Shown: positions 10,778 to 19,833, counted from the first letter of the stretch. The stretch: DNA of 64,000 bases from Stenotrophomonas sp. SAU14A_NAIMI4_8 (GCF_003086695.1 NZ_CP025999.1:732820-796819); one strand, 5' to 3'. Notes: generated by a model not told the origin, from the letters alone. Made by a program: numbers and translations.

Positions 10778-10800
10778 AAGGAAGCCGGTCACGCTTCCTT
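10778..10800. other. inverted repeat in the divergent autotransporter/glyA intergenic region
   Basis: Arms AAGGAAGC / GCTTCCTT with a 7-base loop, in the 274-bp gap between the autotransporter and glyA starts. It lies 84 bases upstream of the autotransporter start and has no T run, so an operator or mRNA hairpin is more likely than a terminator. Confidence 0.4.
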
Positions 10801-10925
10801 GAATTGGGTGGTTGGGCCGCGCGGAGCCCCCGGCGCCCGTCGGCACGCAGCAGGGCCAGCACATCATGCCATGTACGCCGCGCCAAGCCCCGTTGGCCGC
10901 GGTCGCCGCCGCCCCCCGGCGCGCT

Positions 10926-10931
10926 TACAAT
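10926..10931 (+). promoter_or_regulatory. -10 box of glyA
   Basis: TACAAT 38 bases upstream of the glyA ATG, in a GC-rich context. No convincing -35 is present. A GGAG ribosome site follows at about 10959. Confidence 0.45.
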
Positions 10932-10968
10932 TACGGGCCCGCTGTCCCCCTACTGCCTGGAGTGACCG

Positions 10969-12222
<1,254 letters not shown>

Positions 12223-12240
12223 TTGCCGCAGGGAAGGGCC

Positions 12241-12332
12241 GGGGTCGGATCCCTTTCCGAAGAAAAGGGCTCTGACCCCACCAGCCGACCCCGGGGTCGG
12301 ATCCCTTCCCGCATGGGAAGGGCTCTGACCCC
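12241..12332. repeat. two GGGGTC-family palindromes downstream of glyA
   Basis: Elements at 12241-12279 and 12293-12332, both in the orientation GGGGTCGGATCCC...GGGCTCTGACCCC. The inner arms differ (CCCTTT/AAAGGG and CCCTTCCC/GGGAAGGG). They begin 18 bases after the glyA stop and could act as a 3' stem-loop for it. Confidence 0.9.
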
Positions 12333-12351
12333 GCCAGCAGGAACCCCGCGC

Positions 12352-12819
12352 ATGGACGAGCGCCGTCTCAAACACATCTACATCGCCCTGGCGGTGTTGT
12401 TCGGCCTGCCCAGCCTGCTGCTGGGCGCGGTCGGCGCCTTCATCGCCGCCATGATGGGCGTGTTCGCCTTCATCCGCGTCGACGCAGACAGCCTGCGCTT
12501 CGGCAGCGGCCTGCTGCTGTGGGGGCTGGCCGGCCTGTCGGGCCTGCTGGCCTGGGTGATGCTCAGTACATTCTGGCTGCGCGAAGGCTTCGCCGGCCTG
12601 CGCGCGGCCTGGTCGGGCTGGTGGTGGCAGCTGGCCCTGGGCATGCTGGCCACGCTGCCGATGCTGGTGCTGGCACTGACTTATTTCTCCGAACTGGGCC
12701 TGACAGTACTGAACGGTCTGTTCGCCGGGCCCTCGCTGCTGGTGCCCGCCACCGTGCTGTTCTGGCTGCGCTGGCTGGGGCCGGTATCGTCCGGTGCGCA
12801 GGGCCGCGAGCATGGATGA
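12352..12819 (+). CDS. small membrane protein, first of a paralogous pair
   Basis: Protein of 155 aa of unrecognised function with four hydrophobic segments and the N-terminus MDERRLKHIYIALAVLFGLP. I start it at the ATG at 12352 with AGGAA upstream. The longer open frame upstream only reads through the repeats. The next gene begins with nearly the same N-terminus (MDERTHRRIYIAHGLLFGLP), and the two share overall layout including PSLLVPA / PPMLVPA before the last residues. They therefore look like an old tandem duplication. Confidence 0.8.
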   Translation: MDERRLKHIYIALAVLFGLPSLLLGAVGAFIAAMMGVFAFIRVDADSLRFGSGLLLWGLAGLSGLLAWVMLSTFWLREGFAGLRAAWSGWWWQLALGMLATLPMLVLALTYFSELGLTVLNGLFAGPSLLVPATVLFWLRWLGPVSSGAQGREHG

Positions 12820-13246
12820 GCGCACGCATCGGCGCATCTACATTGCACATGGCCTGCTGTTCGGGCTGCCCGCGCTGCTGGCCGGCGGCCTGGTGGCCGG
12901 CTTCGGGGTCTATACCTTCCTCACCCGCAGCGCCTTCATGCGCGACGACGAGGGCGCCGTGCTGTTCCTGTGGTCGGCCGCTGGCCTGGCGGGGCTGGTC
13001 GGCTGGCTATGGCTGAGCGTGTGCTACCTGCGGCAGGGCCGCGCGGCCTTGCGGCACACCCGCGCGCTGCCGTGGATCGGGCTGGCGCTGGGCGGGTTGG
13101 CGGCGCTGGGGGTGGTGGGCTACATCGGTTTCGCCTGGGCCACCGGCAGCCCGTGGCAGGTGCTGGGCTACCTGGTCCTCGGGCCGCCAATGCTGGTTCC
13201 CGCAGCCCATCTGCTATGGCTGCGGCATGCCCCGAACACGGTGTGA
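12812..13246 (+). CDS. small membrane protein, second of a paralogous pair
   Basis: Protein of 144 aa with four hydrophobic segments, paralogous to the gene just upstream and overlapping its stop by 8 bases (ATGGATGA), so translation is probably coupled. No enzymatic motif or known domain is recognised. Conserved features shared with its partner are the MDER...IYIA N-terminus, a mid-protein WL.LS...LR.G segment and a C-terminal LVPA..L.WLR segment. Confidence 0.8.
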   Translation: MDERTHRRIYIAHGLLFGLPALLAGGLVAGFGVYTFLTRSAFMRDDEGAVLFLWSAAGLAGLVGWLWLSVCYLRQGRAALRHTRALPWIGLALGGLAALGVVGYIGFAWATGSPWQVLGYLVLGPPMLVPAAHLLWLRHAPNTV

Positions 13247-13341
13247 CGTGGACAACTATTTGCCGCCCAAGGGCTTCTCAGGTACCGTTGCGACGCTGCC
13301 ATGACCGTGGCAGCTCGTTCGTCCCCTGAGCCAGGCGTTCC

Positions 13342-13863
13342 ATGCATTGCCCCTTCTGCCAACATGCCGATACCCGGGTCATCGACTCGCGCGTCTCTGA
13401 AGACGGCGCGACGATCCGTCGTCGGCGTGAGTGCGAAGCCTGCAACGAACGCTTCAGCACGCTGGAAACCGTCGAACTGAAGCTGCCGGCCATCGTCAAA
13501 AGCGACGGCACGCGCGAGGCGTTCGACCAGCGCAAGGTGCGCGCCGGCTTCGACCGCGCGCTGCAGAAGCGCGCGGTGCCGGAAGAGAAGATCGAAGCGG
13601 CGGTGCGCGCGGTGGTGCATCAGCTGCGTATCAGCGGCGAACGTGAAGTGCCCTCGATCAAGGTGGGCGAGTTCGTGATGAACGAACTGCGCAAGCTCGA
13701 TCATGTCGGCTATGTGCGGTTTGCTTCGGTGTACCGCAGTTTCGAAGACGTGGCCGATTTCCGCGAGGAGATCGAGAAGCTGGAACGCGACCTGCCGTCC
13801 AGCACCGAACAGCTGCAGCTGCTGGGCGATGTGATCGCCCTGACCAAGAAGAAGAAGGGCTGA
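13342..13863 (+). CDS. nrdR: transcriptional repressor NrdR
   Basis: ATP/dATP-binding regulator of ribonucleotide reductase genes, 173 aa. The N-terminal zinc ribbon is intact: Cys3, Cys6, Cys31 and Cys34 in MHCPFC...CEAC. It is followed by the ATP-cone domain (residues ~49-139, [22 protein letters not shown]). The start at MHCPFC is the family-typical one. It sits upstream of ribD, as in many proteobacteria, but three REP elements lie between the two genes. Confidence 0.97.
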   Translation: MHCPFCQHADTRVIDSRVSEDGATIRRRRECEACNERFSTLETVELKLPAIVKSDGTREAFDQRKVRAGFDRALQKRAVPEEKIEAAVRAVVHQLRISGEREVPSIKVGEFVMNELRKLDHVGYVRFASVYRSFEDVADFREEIEKLERDLPSSTEQLQLLGDVIALTKKKKG

Positions 13864-13877
13864 CCGCCACCGCCATG

Positions 13878-13968
13878 GTAGGTGCCAACCTTGGTTGGCA
13901 CGGAGGCGCCCATCCACGCATGGCGTGGATCTACCAACATCGCCGGTAGCGCCGGGCCATGCCCGGCG
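13878..13968. repeat. three SMAG-like GTAG palindromes between nrdR and ribD
   Basis: Three different subtypes follow one another: GTAGGTGCCAACC..GGTTGGCAC at 13878-13901, one in inverse orientation at 13911-13934 (CATCCACGC..GCGTGGATCTAC), and GTAGCGCCGGGCC..GGCCCGGCG type at 13946-13968. They fill most of the 130-bp gap. Confidence 0.85.
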
Positions 13969-13993
13969 GGATCGACGGCGTTACCATGGCGCC

Positions 13994-15079
13994 ATGACCA
14001 CCCCGTTCTCCGCCCTCGACCACCTGCACATGGCCAACGCACTGCGCCTGGCCGAGCGTGCCGCCTACACCACCCGCCCCAATCCGATGGTCGGCTGCGT
14101 CATCGCCCACGGCGAGCGCGTGGTCGGGCAAGGCTGGCACCAGCGTGCCGGCGGCCCGCATGCCGAGGTGTTCGCGCTGCGCGAAGCGGGCGACGAGGCG
14201 CGTGGCGCTACCGCCTACGTCACCCTGGAACCCTGCGCACACTACGGCCGCACGCCACCGTGTGCGCTTGCGCTGATCGAAGCGGGTGTATCCCGCGTGG
14301 TCGCCGCGATGCGCGATCCGTTCCCGCAGGTCGATGGCGGTGGCTTCGATCTGCTGCGTGCGGCCGGCATTGAAGTCGCCGAAGGTCTGATGGCCGCGCA
14401 GGCGCGCGAATTGAACAAGGGCTTCCTGTCGCGGGTGGAACGCAACCGGCCGTGGCTGCGGGTCAAGCTGGCCGCCAGCCTGGATGGTCGCACCGCGATG
14501 GCCGATGGAACGTCGCAGTGGATCACTGGCGCGGCGGCACGCGAAGACGTGCAGCACTGGCGCGCACGCGCAGGCGCCATCCTGACCGGCGCCGACACCG
14601 TGCTGGCCGACGACCCGATGCTGACCGTGCGCCTGGCCGACACCGAGGTGCTGCCGCCGCTGCGCGTGGTGCTCGACGCGCGCCTGCGCTCGCTGGAATG
14701 CAGCCGCGTGCGCGAGGGTGGGGCGCCGACGCTGTACCTGCACGATGCGGCGGTGAGCGCACCGGATGCAGCCGATGCCGAGTTCGCCAGTGTGCCCAGC
14801 GTGGATGGGCGGTTGGATCTGGGCGCCGTGCTGGCGCTGCTGGCCGAGCGCGGCATCAACGAAGTGCATACCGAAGCTGGTGCCACCCTGGCCGGTGCGC
14901 TGCTGCGCGGCGGCTGGGTGGATGAGCTGCTGCTGTACCAGGCGCCAACGCTGCTGGGTGACAACGGTCGACCGCTGCTTGCTGGCCTGGGCATCGACGC
15001 GATGGAGCAGCAGCGTCGCTTGCGCGTGGTCGATCAGCGCCAGGTGGGCCAGGACCTGCGGTTGCTGCTGCGCGCGTGA
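13994..15079 (+). CDS. ribD: bifunctional riboflavin deaminase/reductase RibD
   Basis: Two-domain riboflavin enzyme of 361 aa: an N-terminal pyrimidine deaminase and a C-terminal NADPH-dependent reductase, catalysing the second and third steps from GTP. The deaminase zinc site is complete, with His56-Ala-Glu58 in GGPHAEVF and Cys81/Cys90 in PCAHYGRTPPC. The reductase begins near residue 146 (RPWLRVKLAASLDGRTAM) and has the TEAGATLAGALL motif. I use the ATG at 13994; the longer open frame reads through REP sequence. It is separated from ribE by an Ax21-type block on the other strand. Confidence 0.96.
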   Translation: MTTPFSALDHLHMANALRLAERAAYTTRPNPMVGCVIAHGERVVGQGWHQRAGGPHAEVFALREAGDEARGATAYVTLEPCAHYGRTPPCALALIEAGVSRVVAAMRDPFPQVDGGGFDLLRAAGIEVAEGLMAAQARELNKGFLSRVERNRPWLRVKLAASLDGRTAMADGTSQWITGAAAREDVQHWRARAGAILTGADTVLADDPMLTVRLADTEVLPPLRVVLDARLRSLECSRVREGGAPTLYLHDAAVSAPDAADAEFASVPSVDGRLDLGAVLALLAERGINEVHTEAGATLAGALLRGGWVDELLLYQAPTLLGDNGRPLLAGLGIDAMEQQRRLRVVDQRQVGQDLRLLLRA

Positions 15080-15095
15080 CACTCCGGTGGGCGCC

Positions 15096-15119
15096 CATCC
15101 ACGCATGGCGTGGATCTAC
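15096..15119. repeat. SMAG-like GTAG palindrome after ribD
   Basis: CATCCACGC..GCGTGGATCTAC, the same subtype and orientation as at 13911, located 16 bases after the ribD stop. Confidence 0.8.
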
Positions 15120-15209
15120 TCGTCTTCCAGCAGCGCCATCGGCACCGTCGATTGCAGTACCTGTGTGAGCGACACACAGCGCCCGAGCAGCTGCAGCCAA
15201 CGGCCGTCA

Positions 15210-15794
15210 TTATTCGGGCAGCAGCAGACGCTCCACCCACACGTGCAGCGGGGGCAGATCCTGCGGTATCCAAGGATCGCTGTCGCTGTTGCGTGCCAGG
15301 ATCACCTGATGGGTCTGTGCGCGGCTGGGCGCGTGCTGCAGGCGGGTGATGGCCGCGCGCACATCCGACAGCGCGTCGTGCTCGCTATCTGCACGGGCCG
15401 GCGCAGCATCGCCCTGCGCGGCCAGATCGGGCATCTGGCAGGCGTAATCAACAATGGCAATCTGCAGGCCGTCGTTGTCCCGGCGCTCGCTGCCCGTGCT
15501 GCGGCATTGGGTCTGCCGCAGTGCCAGCGCGATCTGTCGTGACAGCTCGCGGCCCAACCGGGTGCGCGCGTCGTCAGTCGGCGCATCGCCCAGCACCACC
15601 CGGTCCACTGCATCTTCCCAGCGTTCGCTGCGCAGCGGCGCGCCGGTCAGCTCCGAGACCTGCGCGGCGGCATCTGCATCGCCCTCCAGCATGAAGCGCG
15701 CGAACAGGTCAAAGCTCTGTTCCGCCGTGGGAAGCGCGGGCTGAGCGGACGCAGAAAACGCCATGAACAACAGGGCAAGTGGCAGGCGTGGCAA
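15210..15794 (-). CDS. secreted protein of unknown function, paralogue of the 15997-16878 gene
   Basis: Protein of 194 aa with a short signal peptide ending at SASA. A TTG start is used because AAGGAGT lies 8 bases upstream. The mature N-terminus (LPTAEQSFDLFARFMLEGDA) and the segment QCRSTGSERRD...VDYACQMPDL match those of the gene at 15997-16878 (LTPEQTFDLYARALLEDDTA; QCRATGSQVED...VQFRCQAVDL). It is therefore a diverged paralogue, with two conserved Cys probably forming a periplasmic disulfide. It is the last gene of a minus-strand run that begins with an Ax21-family protein. No function is recognised. Confidence 0.75.
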   Translation of the reverse strand: MPRLPLALLFMAFSASAQPALPTAEQSFDLFARFMLEGDADAAAQVSELTGAPLRSERWEDAVDRVVLGDAPTDDARTRLGRELSRQIALALRQTQCRSTGSERRDNDGLQIAIVDYACQMPDLAAQGDAAPARADSEHDALSDVRAAITRLQHAPSRAQTHQVILARNSDSDPWIPQDLPPLHVWVERLLLPE

Positions 15795-15831
15795 CGGGCG
15801 ACTCCTTGACGGGCAAAGATCGGGCGCGGCA

Positions 15832-15995
15832 TCAGTCCGCGTCGTCGGGCAGGTGTTCGTTCCATTCGAAGAATGAAAGGAAGACAGCGGCCACCGTGGC
15901 GATCAGCGGCCCAGGGTTGGCCATGCGGCAGCCGCGGCCGCAACGAGGGCCAGCAGCGCGGTGGCCGCCAGCCCCCCTCGGCTCAGCGCCAGCAC
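15832..15995 (-). other. two overlapping 30-codon frames, possibly one small membrane protein
   Basis: A GTG-started frame at 15995-15903 begins 1 base after the stop of the upstream gene and encodes a strongly hydrophobic peptide (GGLAATALLALVAAAAAA). An ATG-started frame at 15924-15832 overlaps it in another frame and encodes GPLIATVAAVFLSFFEWNEH followed by an acidic tail. Joined by one frameshift near the shared CCCTGGGCC they would make a ~50-aa two-helix membrane protein. Either a frameshifted small gene or two coupled ones would fill the 203-bp gap. The call is tentative. Confidence 0.3.
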
Positions 15996-15996
15996 G

Positions 15997-16878
15997 TCAC
16001 GCGCATTCGTCGGTCCACATCATTTCGGCCACCGGGCGCAGTGCCTTGCATTCCTGCGTCATTGCCTCGGCCGACTGCACCTGCGCCTTTGCCTTCAGTT
16101 CCTCGGCCATGGCATCCACGCCGCTGATCTGGTCCGGGGCGATCTTCGCCACGCAGCTGCGGTGCTGCTGCAGCAGCAGGTCGCAGCCCGGAACGCCGGT
16201 CACCTTCGGTGCATCGGCAGCGGCGGCGTCCTGCATCCATTCGTCGAACGGTGCCAGCGCGCCCACCACCGGGCCGATCAGATCGTCGAAGTTGGCGCTG
16301 TACCAGAACGCGCCGTCCTTGGCGGTGTACAGCTTCAGGCTGCCGGTGATCGGTTGGCGCGGGCCGCTCTGCAGGGCCTGGGTGTAGGCCTGGGTGAAGC
16401 GGATGCGCGTGGCCGGGGTGCCTTCGGCAAGGCTTTCGGCGAACAGCGGGCGCACGCCGGACAGATCCACCGCCTGGCAGCGGAACTGCACCGTGGCGAT
16501 CTTCTGGTCATCCACGTATTCGTTGTCTTCCACCTGGCTGCCGGTGGCGCGGCACTGCGAACCCTGCAGGGCCTTGGCGTACATCGCCTCGGCGGCGGCC
16601 GGGTCGGCCTTGGCGCCAGCGCCAGCCAGCACCACCTGCCACGGTTCGGCCAGCGCCTTGGCCAGCGCACCGGCCGGCGGGCTCAGCGCGTCTTCGCCGT
16701 TGAAGGCCGGCTTCAGTGCTTCGTTCAAGCGTGCGGTGGCGGCCGTGTCATCTTCCAGCAGGGCGCGCGCGTACAGGTCGAAGGTCTGTTCGGGGGTCAG
16801 CGCGGCCGGGGCGGCGCCGGCCAGCAACGGGGCGCCGATCAGCGCGGTGGCCAGCAGGGTGCGAAGGGGGGTCTTCAT
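15997..16878 (-). CDS. secreted protein of unknown function
   Basis: Protein of 293 aa with a signal peptide (cleavage near LAGAAPA, residue ~23). The mature part is mostly helical and holds about five Cys, including QCRATGS, QFRCQAVDL, GCDLLLQQHRSC and a C-terminal ECKALRP..DECA. This suggests a disulfide-bonded periplasmic protein. It shares its N-terminal EQ.FDLYAR motif and central Cys motif with the smaller gene at 15210-15794. The ATG at 16878 is chosen for the signal peptide. It lies 102 bases downstream of the Ax21-type gene, beyond a strong terminator. No known family is recognised. Confidence 0.75.
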   Translation of the reverse strand: MKTPLRTLLATALIGAPLLAGAAPAALTPEQTFDLYARALLEDDTAATARLNEALKPAFNGEDALSPPAGALAKALAEPWQVVLAGAGAKADPAAAEAMYAKALQGSQCRATGSQVEDNEYVDDQKIATVQFRCQAVDLSGVRPLFAESLAEGTPATRIRFTQAYTQALQSGPRQPITGSLKLYTAKDGAFWYSANFDDLIGPVVGALAPFDEWMQDAAAADAPKVTGVPGCDLLLQQHRSCVAKIAPDQISGVDAMAEELKAKAQVQSAEAMTQECKALRPVAEMMWTDECA

Positions 16879-16925
16879 GACGGATTTCCTGTTCCAGAGG
16901 CGCGCAAGCCTAGCCCATCCGCATG

Positions 16926-16955
16926 AAAAAAAACGGGCCCCTTGCGGGGCCCGTT
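16926..16955 (-). terminator. Rho-independent terminator of the Ax21-type gene
   Basis: On the minus strand: AACGGGCCCCGCAAGGGGCCCG, a very strong GC hairpin, followed by eight Ts. It starts 26 bases downstream of the stop at 16981. Confidence 0.9.
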
Positions 16956-16980
16956 CGATTACACGACGAGGATCGAGCAA

Positions 16981-17604
16981 TCAGAAGCTGGCGCGCACGC
17001 CGGCGGAGAACTGGGTGACGTCGCGGTAACCGGCCACTTCGCCCACCAGACCCCAGGTCTTGGTGAAGTTGATCTGACCGCCGACCGAGCCGACCCAGGT
17101 GCCTTCGAATTCATTGCCACCGTCCATGTAACCGGCCTTGATCCAGGCTTCGGTCATGCGCGACGGCTTGCCACGCAGGCCCATGGTGGCGCGCACCAGG
17201 TTGGTGTGGTCCTTGCTGGTCAGGCGGCCGAAGTCCACGTCCTTCACGGTCAGCTCGGCCTGCTGGCGCACCCAGGCGATGTCGGCGGTGTAATCCACGC
17301 GGTCGCTGAAGGGCATGTGGTAGCCGATGCCCAGCTCGGGCTGGTTCAGTTCCAGCTTGAAGGTGCCGTAGGTGTAGTCGTAGGACTTACTGGCGTAGTT
17401 CCAGGCGCCGAACACGTGCACCTGCTCGGCCAGCGCGATCGAACCGCGCAGGTAGCCGCCGTCGATCTTCGGATCGTTCAGGTCGTCGTCGCTGGTCTTG
17501 AACTGGGTCCAGCCACCTTCAACGTAGGTGTAGCTCAGGGCTTCGGCCTTGGCCGACAGCGGGGCAACGGCCAGCAGGGCGGCCACGATCAGAATCTTGC
17601 GCAT
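16981..17604 (-). CDS. Ax21-family outer-membrane protein
   Basis: Outer-membrane beta-barrel protein of 207 aa. The signal peptide ends at SAKA (about residue 19) and the mature start ALSYTYVEGGW is the hallmark of the Ax21 family of Xanthomonas and Stenotrophomonas. Alternating hydrophobic/polar strands and a terminal Phe (SAGVRASF) support a barrel inserted by the BAM system. AGGAACTTCC precedes the ATG. The earlier claim that Ax21 is a secreted quorum-sensing peptide was withdrawn from the literature; an outer-membrane role is the safer reading. This copy may be a paralogue of the classical Ax21. Confidence 0.88.
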   Translation of the reverse strand: MRKILIVAALLAVAPLSAKAEALSYTYVEGGWTQFKTSDDDLNDPKIDGGYLRGSIALAEQVHVFGAWNYASKSYDYTYGTFKLELNQPELGIGYHMPFSDRVDYTADIAWVRQQAELTVKDVDFGRLTSKDHTNLVRATMGLRGKPSRMTEAWIKAGYMDGGNEFEGTWVGSVGGQINFTKTWGLVGEVAGYRDVTQFSAGVRASF

Positions 17605-17744
17605 GGAAGTTCCTGTAAGAATTTCAGTCCATTGGCGGGATACCGTCGTGGCAGCCCGTGGCGACGTCATGTCGTCCGAACCGGGAGTTTAATGAAAAAT
17701 TTACAGATTGCGAGCGACGCCCGTCACAGCTGGGGGCGGTGGGC

Positions 17745-17842
17745 GGGGTCAGATCCGTTTCCGAAGGAAAACGGCTCTGACCCCCGGGGAGGAATAGGCC
17801 AATGGGGTCAGAGCCCTTTCCGCTGGAAAGGGATCCGACCCC
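17745..17842. repeat. two GGGGTC-family palindromes in a divergent region
   Basis: Elements at 17745-17784 (GGGGTCAGATCCG..CGGCTCTGACCCC) and 17804-17842 (GGGGTCAGAGCCC..GGGATCCGACCCC). They lie between the Ax21-type promoter side and the ribE leader. The second ends 28 bases before a TACACT (17870-17875) that could be the -10 of the rib operon. Confidence 0.85.
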
Positions 17843-17902
17843 AGGGGAACCCCGTTCAGTCTGGGCTGGTACACTAGGCGGGCCGGTTCGCCGGTACACA
17901 AA

Positions 17903-18041
17903 CGTCTTCAGGGCGGGGTGCGATTCCCCACCGGCGGTAGGTGCGCAAGCACGAGCCCGCGAGCGCCCCGGCCCACGGCCGGGGGTCAGCAGATCCGGTC
18001 CAATGCCGGAGCCGACGGTATAGTCCGGATGAAAGAAGACG
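17903..18041 (+). ncRNA. FMN riboswitch (RFN element)
   Basis: The conserved RFN blocks are present in order: CTTCAGGGCGGGGTG, TTCCCCACCGGCGGTAG, GCCCGCGAGCG, GCAGATCCGGT (seen as CAGATCCGGTC), GCCGACGGTATAGTCCGGATG and the closing GAAAGAAGAC, which pairs with the opening CGTCTTC. It senses flavin mononucleotide and lowers expression of the downstream gene. It lies 80 bases upstream of ribE and so controls ribE, ribBX, ribH and probably nusB-thiL. The distal ribD is not under it. Confidence 0.97.
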
Positions 18042-18121
18042 GTGCCACAGGGCCTTCGCGGCCCTGCGCCCGCCTGTTTGCCTTGCGGCGTTTTTCGCTC
18101 ACTTTCCGCGGAGAACGTTAC

Positions 18122-18724
18122 TTGTTTACTGGAATCATCGAAGGCGTCGGCCGCCTGGCCGCACGCGAAGCCATCGGCGGCGATGTCCGCTTCACCTTCA
18201 ACGTCGGCAGCCTGCCGTTCGACCACGTGCAGATGGGCGAGAGCATCGCCATCAACGGCGTGTGCCTTACCGTCATCGCGTTCGACGCCAGCAGCTTCCA
18301 GGCCGATGCGTCCACCGAGACCCTGGGCCTGACCACGCTGGGCCAGCTGGCCGAAGGCGCGGTCATCAACCTGGAACGCGCCATGCGCCCGACCGACCGC
18401 CTCGGCGGCCATCTGGTCAGCGGCCACGTCGATGGCCTGGGCCAGGTGCTGTCCATCCACGAAGATGCCCGTGCCCAGCGCTGGCGCTTTGCCGCGCCGG
18501 CGGCGCTGCGCCGCTATATCGCCAAGAAGGGCTCGATCTGCGTGGACGGGGTCAGCCTGACCGTCAATGAAGTGGACGATGAAGGCTTTGAAGTCGCGCT
18601 GATCCCGCACACCGTGGCCAATACCGCGTTCTCCGCCACCGGCGTGGGCAGCGCGATCAATCTGGAAATCGACCTGGTCGCTCGGTATGTCGAGCGGCTG
18701 TTGGGTGAAGGAGCCCGCGCATGA
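18122..18724 (+). CDS. ribE: riboflavin synthase alpha subunit RibE
   Basis: Converts two molecules of 6,7-dimethyl-8-ribityllumazine into riboflavin; 200 aa. The start is a TTG that gives (M)FTGIIEGVG, the universal N-terminus of the family, with CGGAGAACG as ribosome site; no ATG fits. Two lumazine-binding repeats are visible, each with the ESIAINGVCLTV / GSICVDGVSLTV motif. Its last bases overlap the ribBX start (ATGA). It is controlled by the FMN riboswitch upstream. Confidence 0.97.
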   Translation: MFTGIIEGVGRLAAREAIGGDVRFTFNVGSLPFDHVQMGESIAINGVCLTVIAFDASSFQADASTETLGLTTLGQLAEGAVINLERAMRPTDRLGGHLVSGHVDGLGQVLSIHEDARAQRWRFAAPAALRRYIAKKGSICVDGVSLTVNEVDDEGFEVALIPHTVANTAFSATGVGSAINLEIDLVARYVERLLGEGARA

Positions 18725-19821
18725 ACTTCGCCCCCATCCCCGAGATCCTGGAAGACATCCGCCAGGGCCGCATGGTCGTCATCGTCGATGACGAGGACCG
18801 CGAAAACGAAGGCGACCTGATCATGGCCGCCGAGCTGGTCAAGCCGTCGGACATCAACTTCATGGTCACCCACGGCCGTGGCCTGGTGTGCCTGCCGCTG
18901 ACCCGCACGCGCGCGGCCGATCTGGGCCTGGCGCCGATGGTGCAGTCCAATACCGCGCAGTTCCAGACCAACTTCACCGTCAGCATCGAAGCCGCCGAAG
19001 GGGTGACCACCGGCATTTCCGCCCATGACCGCGCCCACACCATCCGCACCGCGGTGAAGCCCAACGCGAAGCCGGCCGACCTGCACCAGCCGGGCCACAT
19101 CTTCCCGCTGATCGCCCAGCCCGGTGGCGTGCTGACCCGCGCCGGCCACACCGAAGCGGGCGTGGACCTGGCCATGCTGGCCGGGCTGGAACCGGCCGGC
19201 GTGCTGGTGGAAATCCTCAACCCCGACGGCAGCATGGCGCGCCGCCCGGAATTGGAAGTGTTCGCCCGCGAGCACGGCCTGAAGATGGGCTCCATCGCCG
19301 ATCTGATTGCCTACCGCCTGGCCACCGAGAAGACCGTCGAGCGCGTGGACGAGCGCGACATCGACACCGAATTCGGCCCGTTCAAGCTGGTCACCTACCG
19401 CGACCGCATTGCCCACGACCTGCATTTCGCCCTGGTGCGTGGCACCCCGGCGGCCGATACCCCCACCCTGGTGCGGGTGCAGGTGGAAAACCCGCTGGCC
19501 GACCTGCTGCACTGGCGCCGCGACGATTTCGGCGTGGCTGCCACCGATGCGCTGCGTGCCATTGCCGCAGAAGGCGCCGGCGTGATGGTGGTGCTGTCGG
19601 CCCCGCGCGACGGCGAAGCCCTGCTGGCCCGCCTGCGCCAGCAGCCGGCGCCGGTGGTGCCGGGCAAGGACAAGGACGTGGGCCAGTGGCGCCGCAACGG
19701 TGCCGGCGCGCAGATCCTGTCCGAGCTGGGCCTGGGCAAGCTGCGCGTGCTGGGTACCCCCCGCCGCCAGGTCGGCCTGGCCGGGTACGGCCTGGAAGTG
19801 GTGGAGACGGTGACCCTATAA
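18721..19821 (+). CDS. ribB: 3,4-dihydroxy-2-butanone-4-phosphate synthase with degenerate GTP cyclohydrolase II domain (RibBX type)
   Basis: The 366-aa protein has two domains. The first (residues 1-~205) is an intact DHBP synthase with DDEDRENEGDL (residues 23-33), HGRGLVCLPL and the RAGHTEAGVDLAML motif; it makes the four-carbon precursor of lumazine. The second (residues ~210-366) aligns in position with RibA but lacks the three zinc-binding cysteines: the normal SECLTGD...RCDC region reads VENPLADLLHWRRDDFG. GTP cyclohydrolase II activity is therefore unlikely from this gene. Similar hybrids are called RibBX. It overlaps ribE by 4 bases. Confidence 0.92.
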   Translation: MNFAPIPEILEDIRQGRMVVIVDDEDRENEGDLIMAAELVKPSDINFMVTHGRGLVCLPLTRTRAADLGLAPMVQSNTAQFQTNFTVSIEAAEGVTTGISAHDRAHTIRTAVKPNAKPADLHQPGHIFPLIAQPGGVLTRAGHTEAGVDLAMLAGLEPAGVLVEILNPDGSMARRPELEVFAREHGLKMGSIADLIAYRLATEKTVERVDERDIDTEFGPFKLVTYRDRIAHDLHFALVRGTPAADTPTLVRVQVENPLADLLHWRRDDFGVAATDALRAIAAEGAGVMVVLSAPRDGEALLARLRQQPAPVVPGKDKDVGQWRRNGAGAQILSELGLGKLRVLGTPRRQVGLAGYGLEVVETVTL

Positions 19822-19833
19822 CGGTCGCCCAAT

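Noticed and set aside
12223..12351. N-terminal extension of the membrane protein gene reading through two GGGGTC palindromes
   Set aside because: The extension is repeat-derived (GSDP, ALTP motifs), and the ATG at 12352 has its own ribosome site and matches the paralogue's N-terminus.
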